Assembly (NCBI RefSeq): GCF_900105985.1
Contig: NZ_FNUB01000005.1
Coordinates: 186,001 to 250,000 of the forward strand
DNA length: 64,000 nucleotides
From: Tenacibaculum sp. MAR_2010_89
GTDB lineage: Bacteria; Bacteroidota; Bacteroidia; Flavobacteriales; Flavobacteriaceae
Reading direction: 5' to 3'
Position 1 is the stretch's first letter. Each line of letters starts with the position of its first letter. The notes under the pieces are model-generated. The model was not told where the DNA came from. It ran no database searches and saw only the letters and a list, made by a program, of their open reading frames with translations. Made by a program: the position numbers and the translations under genes. This document shows positions 61,834 through 64,000 of this stretch, in pieces.

Positions 61834-63123
61834 ATGAAATATGATCCAATAAATAGCAGTTTATTTATTAATAACAGAAAAAACTTTATGGCACAAATGA
61901 AGCCAAATAGTATTGCTGTTTTTAATTCAAACGATATATATCCTGTAAGTGCTGATAGTACTTTACCTTTTGAACAACATAGAGATATTTTTTATTTAAG
62001 TGGTGTTGACCAAGAAGAAAGCATACTAGTACTATTTCCTGAATGTCCAAAACCACAATTTAGAGAAATTTTATTTTTACGTGAAACGAATGAACATATT
62101 GCTGTTTGGGAAGGTGAAAAATTAACTAAAGAAAAAGCGTATACATCTAGTGGTATAAAAACAGTTTTTTGGCTACAAGACCTAGAAAAAATAATGTTTG
62201 AATTAATGAGTTATGCTGAAACTATATACATTAATACTAATGAACATTATAGAGCAAACGTTGAAACTGAAACTAGAGAAGATAGATTTACAAAATGGTT
62301 ACGTGAAAAATACCCTGCACATTCAGTAGCTAAAAGCAATCCTATTTTACAACGTCTACGTTCTGTAAAAGATAGTATTGAGCTAAACTTAATACAATCA
62401 GCTTGTGATATTACAGAAAAAGGATTTAGGCGTGTATTAGGGTTTGTAAAACCTGGTGTTTGGGAATATGAAATTGAAGCAGAATACATTCATGAGTTTG
62501 TTAGGAACCGTTCAAAAAAGTTTGCTTATACACCAATTATAGCTTCAGGAAATAACGCCAATGTTCTACATTACATAGAGAACAATCAACAGTGTAAAGC
62601 AGGAGATTTAATTTTAATGGACGTAGGTGCTGAGTATGCAAACTATTCATCAGATATGACCAGAACTATTCCTGTTTCTGGACGCTTTTCAGATAGACAA
62701 AAAGAAGTATATAACGCTGTGAATAAAGTAAAAAATGAAGCTACAAAAATGTTAGTTCCTGGAACTATTTGGGCTGATTACCATATTGAAGTTGGAAAAA
62801 TTATGACTTCAGAACTTTTAGGTTTAGGGTTATTAGATAAAGCTGATGTACAAAATGAAGATCCTAATTGGCCTGCATATAAAAAATACTTTATGCATGG
62901 AACATCACATCATATGGGATTAGATACTCATGATTATGGATTATTACATGAACCAATGAAAGCAAACATGGTATTTACTGTAGAGCCTGGAATATATTTA
63001 CCAAAAGAAGGCTTTGGAATTCGTTTAGAAGATGATGTAGTAGTGCAAGAAAATGGAAATCCATTTAATTTGATGAGAAACATTCCTATCGAAGCTGATG
63101 AGATTGAAGGATTAATGAATTAA
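61834..63123 (+). CDS. pepP: Xaa-Pro aminopeptidase (aminopeptidase P)
   Basis: This 429-residue M24B enzyme removes an N-terminal residue linked to Pro. The N-terminal creatinase-like domain is followed by the catalytic domain, with metal ligands in LILMDVGAEYANYSSDMTRT (two Asp, about 261-280), HGTSHHMGLDTHD (His, about 355-367), FTVEPGIYL (Glu) and GIRLEDDV (Glu, about 398-406). The length is normal. Confidence 0.95.
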   Translation: MKYDPINSSLFINNRKNFMAQMKPNSIAVFNSNDIYPVSADSTLPFEQHRDIFYLSGVDQEESILVLFPECPKPQFREILFLRETNEHIAVWEGEKLTKEKAYTSSGIKTVFWLQDLEKIMFELMSYAETIYINTNEHYRANVETETREDRFTKWLREKYPAHSVAKSNPILQRLRSVKDSIELNLIQSACDITEKGFRRVLGFVKPGVWEYEIEAEYIHEFVRNRSKKFAYTPIIASGNNANVLHYIENNQQCKAGDLILMDVGAEYANYSSDMTRTIPVSGRFSDRQKEVYNAVNKVKNEATKMLVPGTIWADYHIEVGKIMTSELLGLGLLDKADVQNEDPNWPAYKKYFMHGTSHHMGLDTHDYGLLHEPMKANMVFTVEPGIYLPKEGFGIRLEDDVVVQENGNPFNLMRNIPIEADEIEGLMN

Positions 63124-63130
63124 AAAACAC

Positions 63131-63172
63131 AAAAGAATGATAGTTGTAAACAAATGACTATCATTCTTTTTA
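63131..63172 (+). terminator. Rho-independent terminator after pepP
   Basis: The 14-bp arms AAAAGAATGATAGT and ACTATCATTCTTTT enclose a 12-base loop. Confidence 0.9.
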
Positions 63173-63215
63173 TATAATTACTTATCACTAATTTCCCGTT
63201 TTAAAACATTTAGTA

Positions 63216-64000
63216 ATGTATTTATCTATTGACGCTTTTTTTTCTAATATATCAACTGGACTTGGTATAGTCCAACTTTTATTTTTAGTTGGTGGAGGAC
63301 TTATTTTATTTACATATTCTCGTCTTATTCCTTTTAGGTATATGGGACATGCTATTGCCATCTTAAGAGGTAAATACGACAAACATGACTCTCCTGGAGA
63401 CTTATCACACTATGAAGCTTTATCATCTGCTATTGCAGCTACCGTAGGAATGGGAAATATAAGTGGTGTAGCCATTGCTATTGCCATGGGTGGTCCTGGA
63501 GCAATTTTTTGGATGTGGGTAAGTGCTTTTGTAGGAATGGCTACTAAATTTTTTACTTGTAGTTTAGCTATAATGTACAGGGGTAAAGATGAAGAAGGAA
63601 ATACAAAAGGTGGGCCTATGTATGTAATTACAGAAGGGCTTGGTAAAAACTGGAAAGGACTTTCTATATTTTTTGCATTAGCAGGGCTTATAGGTACACT
63701 TCCTGCATTTCAAGCAAATCAACTTACACAAACATTAGTTGACGTTTTTGAAGTAAACAAAGCCAATGAATTTACTGCTAAGTTAATTTTAGGAATTTCA
63801 ATAGCAATTATTGTTGCTACTGTTATTTTTGGAGGAATTAAACGTATTGGAAGTGTTGCTGGAAAATTAGTACCTATTATGGTAGTAGTATATTTATTAA
63901 CAGTACTTACAATTTTAGTGTTAAAAATAGAAGAAGTTCCTTCTATATTTTCATTAATATTTACTGATGCATTCACAGGAAAATCCGTTTTAGGTGGTGC
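63216..64000 (+). CDS. Amino acid carrier protein, AGCS (alanine/glycine:cation symporter) family, truncated by window end
   Basis: The frame opens at ATG 63216 and stays open to base 64000, so the 3' end lies outside the window (about 261 residues visible). It shows many membrane segments. Signatures of the AGCS family are AIAATVGMGNISGVAIAIAM (Na/substrate site, about 72-91), FTCSLAIMYRGKDEEGNTKG and GGPMYVITEGLG (about 131-142). Such proteins import small amino acids with Na+ or H+. The substrate here is unknown. The start is the ATG following a run of AT sequence; no clear -7 box was found. Confidence 0.9.
   Translation, partial: MYLSIDAFFSNISTGLGIVQLLFLVGGGLILFTYSRLIPFRYMGHAIAILRGKYDKHDSPGDLSHYEALSSAIAATVGMGNISGVAIAIAMGGPGAIFWMWVSAFVGMATKFFTCSLAIMYRGKDEEGNTKGGPMYVITEGLGKNWKGLSIFFALAGLIGTLPAFQANQLTQTLVDVFEVNKANEFTAKLILGISIAIIVATVIFGGIKRIGSVAGKLVPIMVVVYLLTVLTILVLKIEEVPSIFSLIFTDAFTGKSVLGG

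Noticed and set aside
1..64000. CRISPR arrays, prophage, transposase or integrase genes
   Set aside because: No regular repeat-spacer pattern was seen and no protein with integrase, transposase or phage structural features is encoded; the only repeats are the elements near 19.5-19.8 kb.

Overview
The window comes from an AT-rich Bacteroidota genome, almost certainly a flavobacterium of the family Flavobacteriaceae and plausibly a marine one close to Tenacibaculum or Polaribacter (the genus is a guess). Evidence for this is the gldD-gldE-ssb-mutY-HU block, the TAnnTTTG-type promoters just upstream of many starts, the almost complete lack of Shine-Dalgarno sequences, the many short lipoproteins, and a two-protein RHS locus of Bacteroidota type. 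No rRNA, CRISPR array, transposase, integrase or prophage was seen. There is one tRNA, tRNA-Cys(GCA).

Layout. 1-6.7 kb: the C-terminal part of a TonB-dependent receptor, a metallo-beta-lactamase-fold hydrolase, a subtilisin-like lipoprotein and an M1 peptidase lipoprotein. 6.7-11.1 kb: an accessory group with two AraC-type regulators, a YceI protein and two related lipoproteins carrying EF-hand-like loops. 11.2-19.4 kb: glutaminyl- and glycyl-tRNA synthetases around an Ig-like lipoprotein, a ComF protein, a small methyltransferase and two tandem paralogous coiled-coil membrane proteins. 19.4-28.4 kb: a polymorphic-toxin locus on the minus strand (RHS protein A, RHS protein B with a C-terminal toxin-like domain, then a candidate immunity gene), followed by an inverted-repeat element. 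28.5-31 kb: feoA, a frameshifted feoB and a tiny FeoB-associated protein. 31.1-36.7 kb: a tightly packed run of holB, a lipoprotein, a histidine kinase, an enoyl-CoA hydratase and a TPR/AraC regulator. 37-42.5 kb: micro-ORFs, an HD hydrolase, asd, trhO, ctaA and a YIP1-like protein. 42.5-48.2 kb: gldD, gldE, ssb, mutY, HU, a tiny basic protein and RNase G. 48.3-54.2 kb: DinB, an ArsR-like regulator, a DUF2339/DUF3999 pair and a PRMT-like methyltransferase. 54.4-64 kb: tRNA-Cys, folB, a DODA-type dioxygenase, a sortilin-like repeat protein, a RimK/aspartoacylase pair, a glycine-rich membrane peptide, a Crp-family regulator, aminopeptidase P and the start of an AGCS amino-acid symporter.

The most distinctive system is the RHS toxin/immunity locus. 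Its end is marked by a 24-bp perfect inverted repeat that brackets 203 bp of noncoding DNA next to half of a REP-like palindrome. Other points worth checking are the feoB frameshift at a 9-A tract, tandem coupled micro-ORFs, a bacterial PRMT-like enzyme with correctly spaced double glutamates, two paralogous lipoproteins sharing an EExxHxIT motif, and several TTG start codons. Function calls rest on reading motifs by eye; no database search was run.
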